64,000 bases of DNA, from NCBI GenBank assembly GCA_016210745.1, contig JACQTO010000220.1, positions 42,582 through 106,581 of the forward strand, read 5' to 3'. The notes under the pieces are model-generated. The model was not told the DNA's origin. It saw only the letters and a list, made by a program, of their open reading frames with translations, and did not search any database. The stretch's first letter is position 1, and every line of letters begins with the position of its first letter. Origin of the DNA: Betaproteobacteria bacterium. GTDB lineage: Bacteria; Pseudomonadota; Gammaproteobacteria; Burkholderiales; SG8-39. Positions 7,830 to 15,672 of the stretch are shown piece after piece. The position numbers and the translations under genes are program-made.

Positions 7830-8789
7830 TCATGCTTTTGCGCCCTCCTGATCGATAGCGGCGTCAAGATGCACGCGAATGGCAAAGTCCGGGCATAGGA
7901 ATTCGCACAGCCGGCAGCCGGTGCACTTGGCGGGCTCGGCGAGTTCGGCGATGCGCTCGCTGTTCAGCCTCAAGCAGCGCTCGGGGCAAATCTTCACGCA
8001 GATGTCGCAGCTCTTGCACCACTCGGGTGTAATTTCCACGCGCACGCTGTAGGGCGCATCGGCAGGCGTGCGAATTCGTTCTACCGGCGCTTCGGCCTCC
8101 GGGGTCGCCTTTCGCGCCGTGTCGATCCATTCGCGCCCGAGACGAAACGCCTCGAGGTTGGCCGCAACGGTTTTCTTCGGCACGAATTGAGTGAGCGCGT
8201 TCTCCCATTCGGCCACGGAGAAATCGAGCGCGGTCGAAAGGGCCCCGATCAGGACCACGTTGGCGACACGCTCGTTGCCCAGTTCCTCGGCCATGCGGGT
8301 GGCGTCGATGGCATAGCCTTCGCCGACATGCGTTCTGACTTCGCTGGGGGTTTCGCGCGAGTAGCGCAGCGGGGCGCCCGGCCGCCGGTTCAGGCAGGAA
8401 AACGGGGGCACGATGCGTTTGGTGTCGCAGATGAAGATACCCGAGCCCGCCTTCAGGTATGGGAGCCAGCGCAGGCCCTCGGCCCATTCGAGCGCGACCA
8501 GAATGTCGGCCTCGCCTTTCGGGATGGTCGGGGACCAGACCTGCGGGCCGAAGCGCACGTGGCTGAACACGGTGCCGCCGCGCTTGGCCATTCCATGCAC
8601 TTCGCTTTGCTTGACCTCGAAGCCTTTGGATTGCGCCAGCCAGGCAAGCGCCTTGGAAACCATGATGACGCCCTGCCCGCCCACGCCCACGATGAGTACG
8701 TTCATCGGTTCGCGCGCATTGGCCGCGGCCGCTACGGGCCGCTTGGGTTCGTTTTCCAGACTGCTCCTCGAGGTCGTGGGGCCGCTCAT
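7830..8789 (-). CDS. iorB: indolepyruvate:ferredoxin oxidoreductase beta subunit fused to a 2x[4Fe-4S] ferredoxin domain
   Basis: 319 aa from ATG 8789, which overlaps the iorA stop by 4 bp; the longer track ORF runs inside iorA and is rejected. Residues about 28-220 are the IorB/gamma-type domain (MNVLIVGVGGQGVIMVSKAL, KRGGTVFSHVRFG, NERVANVVLIGAL). Residues about 255-310 form a bacterial-type ferredoxin with CKSCDICVKICP and CTGCRLCEFLCP, enough for two [4Fe-4S] clusters. Ordinary IorB is near 200 aa, so this is a fusion. The ferredoxin part resembles a KorD/delta subunit, and no separate korD is present in the following kor genes. Confidence 0.88.
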   Translation of the reverse strand: MSGPTTSRSSLENEPKRPVAAAANAREPMNVLIVGVGGQGVIMVSKALAWLAQSKGFEVKQSEVHGMAKRGGTVFSHVRFGPQVWSPTIPKGEADILVALEWAEGLRWLPYLKAGSGIFICDTKRIVPPFSCLNRRPGAPLRYSRETPSEVRTHVGEGYAIDATRMAEELGNERVANVVLIGALSTALDFSVAEWENALTQFVPKKTVAANLEAFRLGREWIDTARKATPEAEAPVERIRTPADAPYSVRVEITPEWCKSCDICVKICPERCLRLNSERIAELAEPAKCTGCRLCEFLCPDFAIRVHLDAAIDQEGAKA

Positions 8790-10606
8790 TGCGTCACCTG
8801 CGCAACGGGGTGGATGCAATCCACCGTGCACACTTGTGCGCACAGCGTGCAGCCTATGCAAAGAGAGGCGTCGATCTTGACTTTGTGCCGGCCCTCGAAC
8901 GTCTCCTCGCCCCAGGTGAGCGCGGGGCAGCCCAGGTTCATGCACGCCTGGCAGGCGTTGCATTGCTCGGTTGCAATCGAGAGCGCGGGGCCCTTGATCT
9001 TGACCGGGTCGAGCACGCACGGGCGGTTGGAAATGAGCACCGACACGCCGCGGTAGGCGATCGCCTCGCGCAGGTTCTGGTACACCGCCGCCAGATCGTA
9101 GGAGTCCACCGTGCGCACCCATTTCACGCCGATGGCACGCACCAGCGCCTCGTAGTCCACGCGCGGCGCCTCTTCGCCCCGCAGCGTCTTGCCGGTGCCC
9201 GGATGGTCCTGGCCGCCGGTCATCGCCGTAATGTGGTTATCCAGCAGCATCACCGTGATGTTCGCCTGGTTGTAGACGGCATCGATCAGCCCGGGGATAC
9301 CCGCGTGCAGGAAGGTCGAATCGCCGATGGTGGCCATCACCGGTTTGGTCTCGCCGCCGCGCCAAATGCCGATGGCGTTGCCGATCGAGGAACCCATCGA
9401 CACCGTGGTATCGAGGCCTCGAAGGGGATCGAGACAGGCGAGCGTGTAGCAGCCGATGTCGCCTGCGACTCGCGCATTCGCGGCCCTCACCGCCATGTAG
9501 CTCGAGGTGTGCGGGCAGCCTGCGCAGAGCACCGGCGGCCGCGCGAGCGGCTCCGGTGTCCAGCCGATCTTCTGCGCGCGCGGCGAGAGAACCCCCGCTT
9601 TTTCGAACCCGGCACGCACGATCTCGGGCGAGAATTCGCCGACGCGCGGGAAATACTCCTTGCCGGAGACCTTGAAGCCCAGGGCGCGCACTTCTTTTTC
9701 GATGACCGGTTCGAGCTCCTCGACGACGAACACCCGTTCGACCGACTCGCAATAGCGCCGCAGCAGCCCCTCGGGCAGCGGCCAGGAGGCGCCGAGCTTC
9801 AGAACGCTCGCGCTGGGCAGCACTTCGCGCACGTAGGGATAGCAGGTCCCGGCGGTGATGACGCCGAAGCTCGAATCGCCTGTTTCCCAGCGATTGATCG
9901 GCGAGGTTTCCAGGTATTTCGCGAGCTTCGCCTCGCGCTCGATCACGACCACGTGACGGTTTCTGGCATGAGCGGGAATCATCACGTTCTTGGCCGGGCT
10001 CTCCAGGAATCCGCGCGCGGGCGCCTCCTTGCGCGTCCCAACCACGACCGGACTGCGCGTGTGCGAGAGGCGCGTGGTGCCGCGCACGATCACCATGGTG
10101 TCGAAAGCCTCGGAAATCTCGAACGCGAGCCGCGTCAGATCGAGCGCTTCCTGCGCATCGCTCGGCTCCAACACCGGCACGGTGGCGAGCTGACCGTAGA
10201 TGCGGGTGTCCTGCTCGTTTTGCGAGCTGTGGATGCCCGGATCGTCGCACACTGCAAGCACGAGTCCGCCGTTGACGCCGATGTATGCCTGCGACATGAA
10301 TGCGTCGGCAGCGACGTTCAGCCCGACATGCTTCATGGATGCGAGGGCGCGGCTGCCGGCAAAGGAGGCGCCGATGGCGACGTCGAGCGCGACCTTTTCG
10401 TTGGTCGACCACTGCGCGTGCACGTCTTCGACCGGATAGGTGGCGAGCGACTCGAGGATTTCCGTGCTCGGCGTCCCGGGATAGGCGGCGGCAACCCGCA
10501 TGCCGGCTTCCCACGCGCCGCGCGCGATCGCTTCGTTTCCGGTCAATGGCCGGACGTCTTTTGCCTGGTCCTGCGACGACTCAGACGCCTGTGGTACCGC
10601 GCGCAT
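8786..10606 (-). CDS. iorA: indolepyruvate:ferredoxin oxidoreductase, alpha subunit
   Basis: 606 aa, usual length for IorA. It has AAYPGTPSTEILESLA near residue 40 (domain I), CAGCPHTSSY near 365, the TPP motif IGDSTFLHAGIPGLIDAVYN near 435 and DNHITAMTGGQDHPGTG. The C-terminal ferredoxin part has CNACQACMNLGCP and CIGCTLCAQVC. The enzyme oxidises arylpyruvates from aromatic amino acids to arylacetyl-CoA with ferredoxin reduction and is oxygen-sensitive. It heads the run iorA-iorB-korA-korB-korC. A candidate FNR-type site lies upstream. Confidence 0.93.
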   Translation of the reverse strand: MRAVPQASESSQDQAKDVRPLTGNEAIARGAWEAGMRVAAAYPGTPSTEILESLATYPVEDVHAQWSTNEKVALDVAIGASFAGSRALASMKHVGLNVAADAFMSQAYIGVNGGLVLAVCDDPGIHSSQNEQDTRIYGQLATVPVLEPSDAQEALDLTRLAFEISEAFDTMVIVRGTTRLSHTRSPVVVGTRKEAPARGFLESPAKNVMIPAHARNRHVVVIEREAKLAKYLETSPINRWETGDSSFGVITAGTCYPYVREVLPSASVLKLGASWPLPEGLLRRYCESVERVFVVEELEPVIEKEVRALGFKVSGKEYFPRVGEFSPEIVRAGFEKAGVLSPRAQKIGWTPEPLARPPVLCAGCPHTSSYMAVRAANARVAGDIGCYTLACLDPLRGLDTTVSMGSSIGNAIGIWRGGETKPVMATIGDSTFLHAGIPGLIDAVYNQANITVMLLDNHITAMTGGQDHPGTGKTLRGEEAPRVDYEALVRAIGVKWVRTVDSYDLAAVYQNLREAIAYRGVSVLISNRPCVLDPVKIKGPALSIATEQCNACQACMNLGCPALTWGEETFEGRHKVKIDASLCIGCTLCAQVCTVDCIHPVAQVTQ

Positions 10607-10636
10607 GCCATACCCCTTGCCGACGAGAAAGTTGCG

Positions 10637-10697
10637 TATATTACTTGCGTCCGGCGATCTTCTTCGAAGATAGCGGGATGGATTTGATCTAGATTAA
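10637..10697 (-). promoter_or_regulatory. candidate FNR/Anr site and -10 box upstream of iorA
   Basis: ttgat-ctag-attaa at 10684-10697 differs by one base from the FNR consensus TTGAT-N4-ATCAA. On the minus strand a taatat hexamer lies at 10637-10642. If it is the -10 box, the site centre falls roughly 60 bp upstream of the start of transcription, a usual class I activator position. Oxygen control would suit the oxygen-labile IOR/KOR enzymes. This rests on a motif match only. Confidence 0.35.
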
Positions 10698-10761
10698 ACA
10701 ATCCGGGAGCGCGGGAGTCGATTCGCCTCGATTCCCAGGCGTCGCCAAGGGGCAATATGGG

Positions 10762-11400
10762 TCAGGTCGCGTCGGGCTGCCTCGAGGGCTGGGCGGCGTC
10801 GAAAGCCTCCAGCTTCATGCACTCCTGGAATATGCGCATGACGCTCGGGTAAGGCGCCAGGTCGCAGTCGTAGCGCTGGGCGTTGAATACTTGCGGCACC
10901 AGGCAGCAGTCGGCCATGCTCACCTGGTCGCGCAGCACGTAGCGGCCGCACCTGGCGTTGGCGGCGAGAAACGACTCCATCATCGCAAAGCCCTCGGCGA
11001 TCCAGTGCCGGTACCAGCTATTGACCCCCGCTTCATCGAGCTTGTAGGTCCTGCGTACGTATTTGAGCGTGCGCAGGTTGTTGAGCGGATGGATTTCGCA
11101 GGCGACGATCTGCGAAAAGGCGCGCACATAGGCGCGATCCAGGGGATCCGCCGGCAGGAGCTTCGGCCCGGGATGCGCCTCGTCCAGATATTCCATGATC
11201 GCAAGCGACTGCGACAACACCTGTCCGCCATCCTCCAGCGCCGGCACCAGCCCCAGGGGGTTGATGCCGCGGAATTCGGGCGCCGCATGCTCGGCCTTTG
11301 CCAAGCTGACCGCGACCGGCTCCCAGGCAAGCCCCTTGTAGTTGAGCGCAATGCGCACGCGGAATGCCGCCGAAGAGCGGAAAAATGTGTAGAGCTTCAT
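10762..11400 (-). CDS. maiA: maleylacetoacetate isomerase (zeta-class GST)
   Basis: 212 aa, typical length. The N-terminal thioredoxin fold shows FFRSSAAFRVRIALNYKGL, carrying the SSxxxRVR glutathione-binding signature of MaiA, then GLVPALEDGGQVLSQSLAIMEYLDE. The C-terminal helical domain has VSMADCCLVPQVFNAQRY. It isomerises maleylacetoacetate to fumarylacetoacetate in tyrosine/homogentisate breakdown with glutathione as cofactor, in the cytosol. No hmgA or fahA is adjacent. Its position before iorA suits an aromatic amino acid theme, although the 155-bp spacer suggests a separate promoter for ior. Confidence 0.9.
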   Translation of the reverse strand: MKLYTFFRSSAAFRVRIALNYKGLAWEPVAVSLAKAEHAAPEFRGINPLGLVPALEDGGQVLSQSLAIMEYLDEAHPGPKLLPADPLDRAYVRAFSQIVACEIHPLNNLRTLKYVRRTYKLDEAGVNSWYRHWIAEGFAMMESFLAANARCGRYVLRDQVSMADCCLVPQVFNAQRYDCDLAPYPSVMRIFQECMKLEAFDAAQPSRQPDAT

Positions 11401-11417
11401 GGGTTCAGTCGGCAGTC

Positions 11418-11575
11418 ACTTACAAGTTTATCGTTGACAAATTTGGCCAAGATTTGGTTTCTAAATTCGTCTCCCCTTTTCGGGCAATTGCAAGCAATTG
11501 CCCGAAAAGGGGAGATTGATAAACTGCAATTTCAGCTCCTTTGGTTCCGGCTCCTCCGGCTCAGGGTTTGACGGT
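11418..11575 (-). repeat. 152-bp hairpin element, copy H4
   Basis: The core at 11470-11515 is a perfect palindrome, arms cccttttcgggcaattgc and complement, with an aa loop. The right flank (tttgtcaacgat on the minus strand) lies next to the maiA start, and the left end faces the maoC-like gene. This is one of two copies that do not follow a stop codon in sense orientation; it sits between divergent genes. Confidence 0.88.
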
Positions 11576-11646
11576 TCCAGAGGGCCCGCTTGTCGGGCCG
11601 CGATCGGTTTGCAACAATGGGTCAACCAGGCGCGCGGAGAGAACCA

Positions 11647-12111
11647 ATGTTTCCAGGCAAAGGATATAACGAAACCGCCGTCGGCGACAGTTTCACCACG
11701 TCGATGACAGTGACCGAGACCCATCTGGTGCTCGCCGCCGGAATGTTCGGCGATTTCAACCCGCTTCACGTCGACCAAGCGCACGCGGCAAAGTCGCGCC
11801 TGGGCGGGCGGGTGCTTCACGGCGGGTTCACCAGCGCGCTGATGGCGGCAGTGCCGGGAATGTATTTCCACACGACTGCGATTGCGTATTTGGAACACGC
11901 TTGCCGATTCAAGGCGCCGGTGCGCCCAGGCGATACGCTGACCACCACCTGGACCATCACCGGCAGGGTCGACAAGCCCGATCATGACGGCGGTATCGTG
12001 GTGATGACCGCGCAGTGCCGGAACCAGGACGGCACCCTCGTCGCCGATGCCGACGGCAAGATGCTGGCGATGAATAAGCGCGGCGGGGGAGGTCGTGCAG
12101 ATCGACCCTAA
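11647..12111 (+). CDS. MaoC-like (R)-specific enoyl-CoA hydratase / dehydratase
   Basis: 154 aa from ATG 11647, which follows a gcgcggagagaacca ribosome site; the track start at 11590 adds residues lacking family character. The hot-dog fold hydratase motif is clear: MFGDFNPLHVDQAHAAKSRLGGRVLHGGF, with the Asp/His pair expected for MaoC-type hydration of enoyl-CoA thioesters. Likely role is hydration in a beta-oxidation-like acyl-CoA pathway; the exact substrate is unknown. It may work with the acyl-CoA synthetase facing it at 12660-14303. Its stop codon TAA lies in the left end of hairpin element H5. Confidence 0.87.
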   Translation: MFPGKGYNETAVGDSFTTSMTVTETHLVLAAGMFGDFNPLHVDQAHAAKSRLGGRVLHGGFTSALMAAVPGMYFHTTAIAYLEHACRFKAPVRPGDTLTTTWTITGRVDKPDHDGGIVVMTAQCRNQDGTLVADADGKMLAMNKRGGGGRADRP

Positions 12112-12262
12112 CCCGAACAAGAGGGAGCCATCGGGGCCGGATTTTGCCCTTATCAATCTCGTGTTTTCGTGCAGTTGCGAGCAACTGCACGAAAACACGA
12201 GACCACTGGAAAGCCAAAATCTTCTCCGAAATTATCGCCAGCGATGAACTTACGAGTCCCTG
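12106..12262 (+). repeat. 152-bp hairpin element, copy H5
   Basis: The core at 12157-12202 has arms cgtgttttcgtgcagttgc and complement around a ga loop. The left flank begins with cctaacccg, which contains the maoC-like stop codon. It is the first unit of a tandem pair with H6, with the two cores exactly 152 bp apart. Confidence 0.85.
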
Positions 12263-12412
12263 AGCTGGACGAGCCGGAACCAGTGAAGCTGGCTTCGCCG
12301 TTTTTCAATCTCCCCTTTTCATGCAGTTGCACGCAACTGCATGAAAAGGGGAGACGAATTTGGAAACCAAATCCTCGCCAAATCTGTCGACAGTACTCTT
12401 GTAAGAAACTAC
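12259..12412 (+). repeat. 152-bp hairpin element, copy H6
   Basis: The core at 12309-12354 has arms cccttttcatgcagttgc and complement around an ac loop. Flanks are near consensus: ggacgagccggaaccagtga on the left, gacgaatttggaaaccaaat on the right. It ends at the stop of the convergent SemiSWEET gene. Confidence 0.88.
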
Positions 12413-12663
12413 CGAAATCGCAGCTTCAGCACCAGCACGGTCGCCGAGAGAACCAGCGTAATGCCGTTGGTCACGATCACCGGCAGCGCATCGAGCATGA
12501 ACCCGTAGATCACCCACAGCGCGACACCGGCGGTGAAGACCCAGTACATGCCGAGCGAGATATCGCGCGCCGAGCGCGTGCGCCATATCCGGATCACCTG
12601 CGGTATGAACGCGATCGTCGTCAGCGTGCCGGCGACGAATCCGACCCAATCGGTGCCGCTCAC
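12409..12663 (-). CDS. SemiSWEET-type PQ-loop sugar transporter
   Basis: 84 aa from GTG 12663, overlapping the acyl-CoA synthetase stop by 4 bp; the longer ORF in the track (to 13071) is a shadow inside that gene. Three hydrophobic helices and the PQ-loop motif IAFIPQVIRIWRTRSARDIS match bacterial SemiSWEET proteins, which dimerise to form a sugar uniporter. Sugar specificity cannot be read. Translational coupling to an acyl-CoA synthetase is an unexpected pairing. Confidence 0.85.
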   Translation of the reverse strand: MSGTDWVGFVAGTLTTIAFIPQVIRIWRTRSARDISLGMYWVFTAGVALWVIYGFMLDALPVIVTNGITLVLSATVLVLKLRFR

Positions 12664-14303
12664 TTCTTTGCCGCGAGCGATTTCTTTCGCTCTTCCTCGC
12701 GCAGCCTCAGGACGCGCCGTTGCACCTTGCCGGTCGTCGTCATCGGCAGCGCGTCGATGAATTCGATCTCCTTCGGGTACTCGTAAGGGGCTAAGCGCCC
12801 GCGAACGTGCAGCCGAATGTCGTCCTCCAGTTGCGCCGAAGCTTGCACGCCGGAGGTGAGCACGATATACGCCTTGACCACATTGCCGCGCTCTTCGTCG
12901 GGACTCGGCACGACGGCCGCATTGGCCACGGCTGGGTGCTTCACCAGGCAGTTTTCGATCTCCGAGGGCCCGATCCGGTAGCCCGCGGCCTTGAACATAT
13001 CGTCGGCGCGGCCCTGATACCAGAAGTAGCCCTCGGCATCCTGCTTGGCGAGATCCCCGGTGCGGCACCATTTGCCCGTGTATTTGTTCCTCTTCCCCTC
13101 GGGATTCTTCCAGTACTCGAGGAAGATCACCGGATCGCCTTCGTCCCAGGCGGCGATCTCCCCGATTTCGCCGTTCGGCACTGGGTTGCCGTCCTCATCG
13201 ATCAATGCCACCCTGTGCCCCGGATACGGCCGCCCGATCGACCCGGGTTTGGCCGGCCACAGCGTATGCGAGTTGCCCACGATGTAGTTGACCTCCGTCT
13301 GCCCGAACATCTCGTTCACGCCGACCCCGAGCGCGTCCGTGCTCCACGCGCACACGGCGTCGCCCACCGCCTCGCCCGCGCTCATGATCGAGCGCAGCGC
13401 GAGCTCGAACCGGCGCCTTGGCTCCGGCACCGCCTTCATCATCATTTTCAGCGCGGTGGGAAAAATAAACGCGTTGCGTACCGCGTATTTTTCCATGAGG
13501 TAGAGCGCCTTCTCCGGATCGAATCGTCCGCGGTAGCCGAGGATCGGATAGCCGTAGTAGAGCGTGGGCAGCAGCGCATCCATCAACCCTCCGGTCCAAG
13601 CCCAGTCGGCCGGCGACCAGAAAAGGTCGCCGCTTTGCGGGAACACGTCGTGCGAATAGCAAAAGCCGGGCAGATTGCCGATCAGCGCGCATTGCGGCAT
13701 CAGCGCACCCTTGGGCGGGCCGGTAGTGCCGCTGGTGTAGATGAGCAACGCCGGGTCGGTGGCAAGCGTCGCCGCCGGGGCATAGTGGCGCGAGGCCTTC
13801 GCGAGCAGAGCCTCCCAGGGATGCACCCACGACTCGCGTGCCCCGGCAACGCCGATCACATGTTCGAGAAGCGGCAGCCGCCCGCGCACCTGCGCCAGAT
13901 TGGGCAGCGAAGCGGAATCGACCAGCGCCGCGGTCGTTTCACTGTTTGCAAGCCGGTATTCCAGCGCCTCGGCTCCGAACAGAATCGAAAGCGGCATCGC
14001 GACTGCGCCCATCTGGTAGATCGCGATGTGCGCGACCACCGTTTCCGGCCGCTGCGGCAGGATGATCGCGACCCGATCGCCGCGTTTGATCCCCAGGGCG
14101 CTGAGCGCGTTCGAGAGCCGATTGGCCTGCTGCTGAATGTCCCAGAACGTCCACGCGGAGGTCGCGCCCCCCTCGTCTTCCCAGTACAGCGCGAAGCGAT
14201 GGCGCTCGTGCGCCCACTGGCCGCAGCAGGCGAGGCCGATGTTGAAATCGGCAGGAACTTCCCAGCGAAAGCCCTCGTAGATCTCGCGGTAGCGGTCCAG
14301 CAT
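12660..14303 (-). CDS. AMP-forming acyl-CoA synthetase (acetyl/medium-chain-like)
   Basis: 547 aa from ATG 14303, preceded by ggtgaggaggagcaaaccc; the track start at 14336 lies above this site. ANL-family motifs are visible: LLIYTSGTTGPPKGALMPQ (ATP-binding A3), NEMFGQTEVNYIVG (A5), RTGDLAKQDAEGYFWYQGRADD (A7/A8) and TTGKVQRRVLR with the C-terminal catalytic lysine. It activates a carboxylic acid to acyl-CoA through an acyl-AMP. The sequence is closest in style to acetate/medium-chain ligases; the arylacetate products of IOR metabolism are one possible link, as inference only. Confidence 0.9.
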   Translation of the reverse strand: MLDRYREIYEGFRWEVPADFNIGLACCGQWAHERHRFALYWEDEGGATSAWTFWDIQQQANRLSNALSALGIKRGDRVAIILPQRPETVVAHIAIYQMGAVAMPLSILFGAEALEYRLANSETTAALVDSASLPNLAQVRGRLPLLEHVIGVAGARESWVHPWEALLAKASRHYAPAATLATDPALLIYTSGTTGPPKGALMPQCALIGNLPGFCYSHDVFPQSGDLFWSPADWAWTGGLMDALLPTLYYGYPILGYRGRFDPEKALYLMEKYAVRNAFIFPTALKMMMKAVPEPRRRFELALRSIMSAGEAVGDAVCAWSTDALGVGVNEMFGQTEVNYIVGNSHTLWPAKPGSIGRPYPGHRVALIDEDGNPVPNGEIGEIAAWDEGDPVIFLEYWKNPEGKRNKYTGKWCRTGDLAKQDAEGYFWYQGRADDMFKAAGYRIGPSEIENCLVKHPAVANAAVVPSPDEERGNVVKAYIVLTSGVQASAQLEDDIRLHVRGRLAPYEYPKEIEFIDALPMTTTGKVQRRVLRLREEERKKSLAAKK

Positions 14304-14609
14304 GGGTTTGCTCCTCCTCACCCGGAAAACTAGCACGAATCGGCACAGGAAATCGACCAGCCTGCCCTATGCTTCGCTACGGGCACCTCTCATCGAGACC
14401 ACCCCGACACCAGTGTGGCAAAATGCCTTTATAACAACCCCAGGGTTTGAGACTTTGGGGAATCAATGAGAATTACGTAACCGGATGACACATTATTGTC
14501 GTCCCCGCCGAAGCGGGGACCCAGTGACTTTCGCCGCAGTTCCTCACGTCACCGGCCTGCAGGAACGCCCCGCGTCGCGCCAGAGATTTTTGCGGAAAGA
14601 AGGGCCAGC
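14304..14609. other. divergent intergenic region upstream of mshC, with half of a dRS3-like repeat
   Basis: It separates the acyl-CoA synthetase from the mshCDOPQ operon. gtccccgccgaagcggggac at 14500-14519 followed by ccagtgac is a single palindrome related to the dRS3-like family, so a remnant. AT-rich sequence around 14415-14480 (tttataac, ttgagactttgg) probably holds the msh promoter, but no box pair is convincing. Confidence 0.45.
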
Positions 14610-15095
14610 GTGATCACCGATCGGGGATTTACCCTGGCCGAGCTGGTGATGGTACTGGTCCTCATCGGCATTCTTGCGTTCTTCGCCCTTCCCCGCCTGG
14701 ACTTCCAGAGCGCCTTCAGCGAGCGCGGCTTTCACGACAAGCTGAAGGCAGGGCTGCAATTTGCGCGCAAGACGGCGGTGGCGCAACGGCGTTATGTCTG
14801 CGTCGGCGTGGCCGCCAACGAGGTCACGTTCACAGTAGACGCCAACGTGCCCGAGAGCACGGCTGCGCCTTTCGGCGGCACTTGCCCGTTTGCAGGTCCG
14901 TTGGCCTTGCCCTCGCCCGACAGCGGCTGCGGCGGTGCGGGAAACAAGATCTGCGCGCCGGCCGGCTTGACACTTACCGCGACAGCCGCGTCCTTCCAGT
15001 TCGATGCCCGCGGCGCCTCGTCGTCTGCGGTCACGTTCTCGTCCACCGGACAGCCTGACGTCAAGGTGGAAAGTGAAACCGGCTATGTCCACTAG
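14610..15095 (+). CDS. mshC: MSHA pilus minor prepilin, GspH/FimT-like
   Basis: 161 aa from GTG 14610 preceded by gaaagaagg; the track start at 14496 translates repeat sequence. The type IV prepilin signature is VITDRG|FTLAELVMVLVLIGILAFFALP, with Glu at mature position 5 and a hydrophobic N-terminal helix. Size and first position in the operon fit MshC. As a minor pilin it would help prime assembly of the MSHA pilus at the inner membrane. The mshD start lies inside its last codons. Confidence 0.82.
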   Translation: MITDRGFTLAELVMVLVLIGILAFFALPRLDFQSAFSERGFHDKLKAGLQFARKTAVAQRRYVCVGVAANEVTFTVDANVPESTAAPFGGTCPFAGPLALPSPDSGCGGAGNKICAPAGLTLTATAASFQFDARGASSSAVTFSSTGQPDVKVESETGYVH

Positions 15096-15672
15096 GCGGA
15101 GCAAGGGTTCGGCGCAAACCGGCCTGACGTTCGTCGAGCTGATCATGTTCATCGTGATCGTCGGCGTGGGCCTCGCGGGCATCCTCGCGGTGCTGAACGT
15201 CACCGTGAAAAGCAGCGCGGACCCGTTGATCAACAAGCAGATGCTGGCGATTGCCGAGGCGCTGATGGAAGAAGTGGCGATGATGCCCTTCACCTATTGC
15301 GACCCCACCGACGCCGATGCCGCGTCCGCGACCTCCGCAACGGTTGGGCCCGGCGGTTGCGCGGCAACGGTGGAGAACTTGGGTCCCGACGTCGGTGAAG
15401 CCCGCACCAATGCCGCAAATCCGTTCAACAATGTGAACGACTATGCCGGTCTCGCGCTGGCAAGCCCCATCGGAGACATCAGCGGTACCGCCGCCGCGCC
15501 GGCAGGCTACAGCGCCGCCATCGCCATTGCCAATGACGGCAATCTCGGGGTAGTCGGCGCGGAACTGCCCAGTTCCGAGGTATTGCGCATTACCGTCACG
15601 GTCACTCACGGCAGCGACAGCATTGCGCTCGAAGGCTATCGCACCCGCTACGCGCCCAACAACCTGCCATGA
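15085..15672 (+). CDS. mshD: MSHA pilus minor prepilin MshD-like
   Basis: 195 aa from ATG 15085, overlapping the end of mshC by 11 bp. Prepilin cleavage is predicted in AQTG|LTFVELIMFIVIVGVGLAGI, with Glu5 present, followed by the amphipathic helix and NKQMLAIAEALMEEV, a GspI/PilV-like pattern. The gene order C-D-O-P-Q matches the Vibrio MSHA structural operon. It ends with a 4-bp overlap onto mshO. Confidence 0.82.
   Translation: MSTRRSKGSAQTGLTFVELIMFIVIVGVGLAGILAVLNVTVKSSADPLINKQMLAIAEALMEEVAMMPFTYCDPTDADAASATSATVGPGGCAATVENLGPDVGEARTNAANPFNNVNDYAGLALASPIGDISGTAAAPAGYSAAIAIANDGNLGVVGAELPSSEVLRITVTVTHGSDSIALEGYRTRYAPNNLP

Noticed and set aside
8789-10687. 632-aa plus-strand ORF opposite iorA
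   Set aside because: It mirrors iorA on the other strand, is Arg/His/Ala-rich without domains, and arises from GC-rich codon bias.
12807-14333. 508-aa plus-strand ORF opposite the acyl-CoA synthetase
   Set aside because: Same reason: an antisense shadow without recognisable family motifs.
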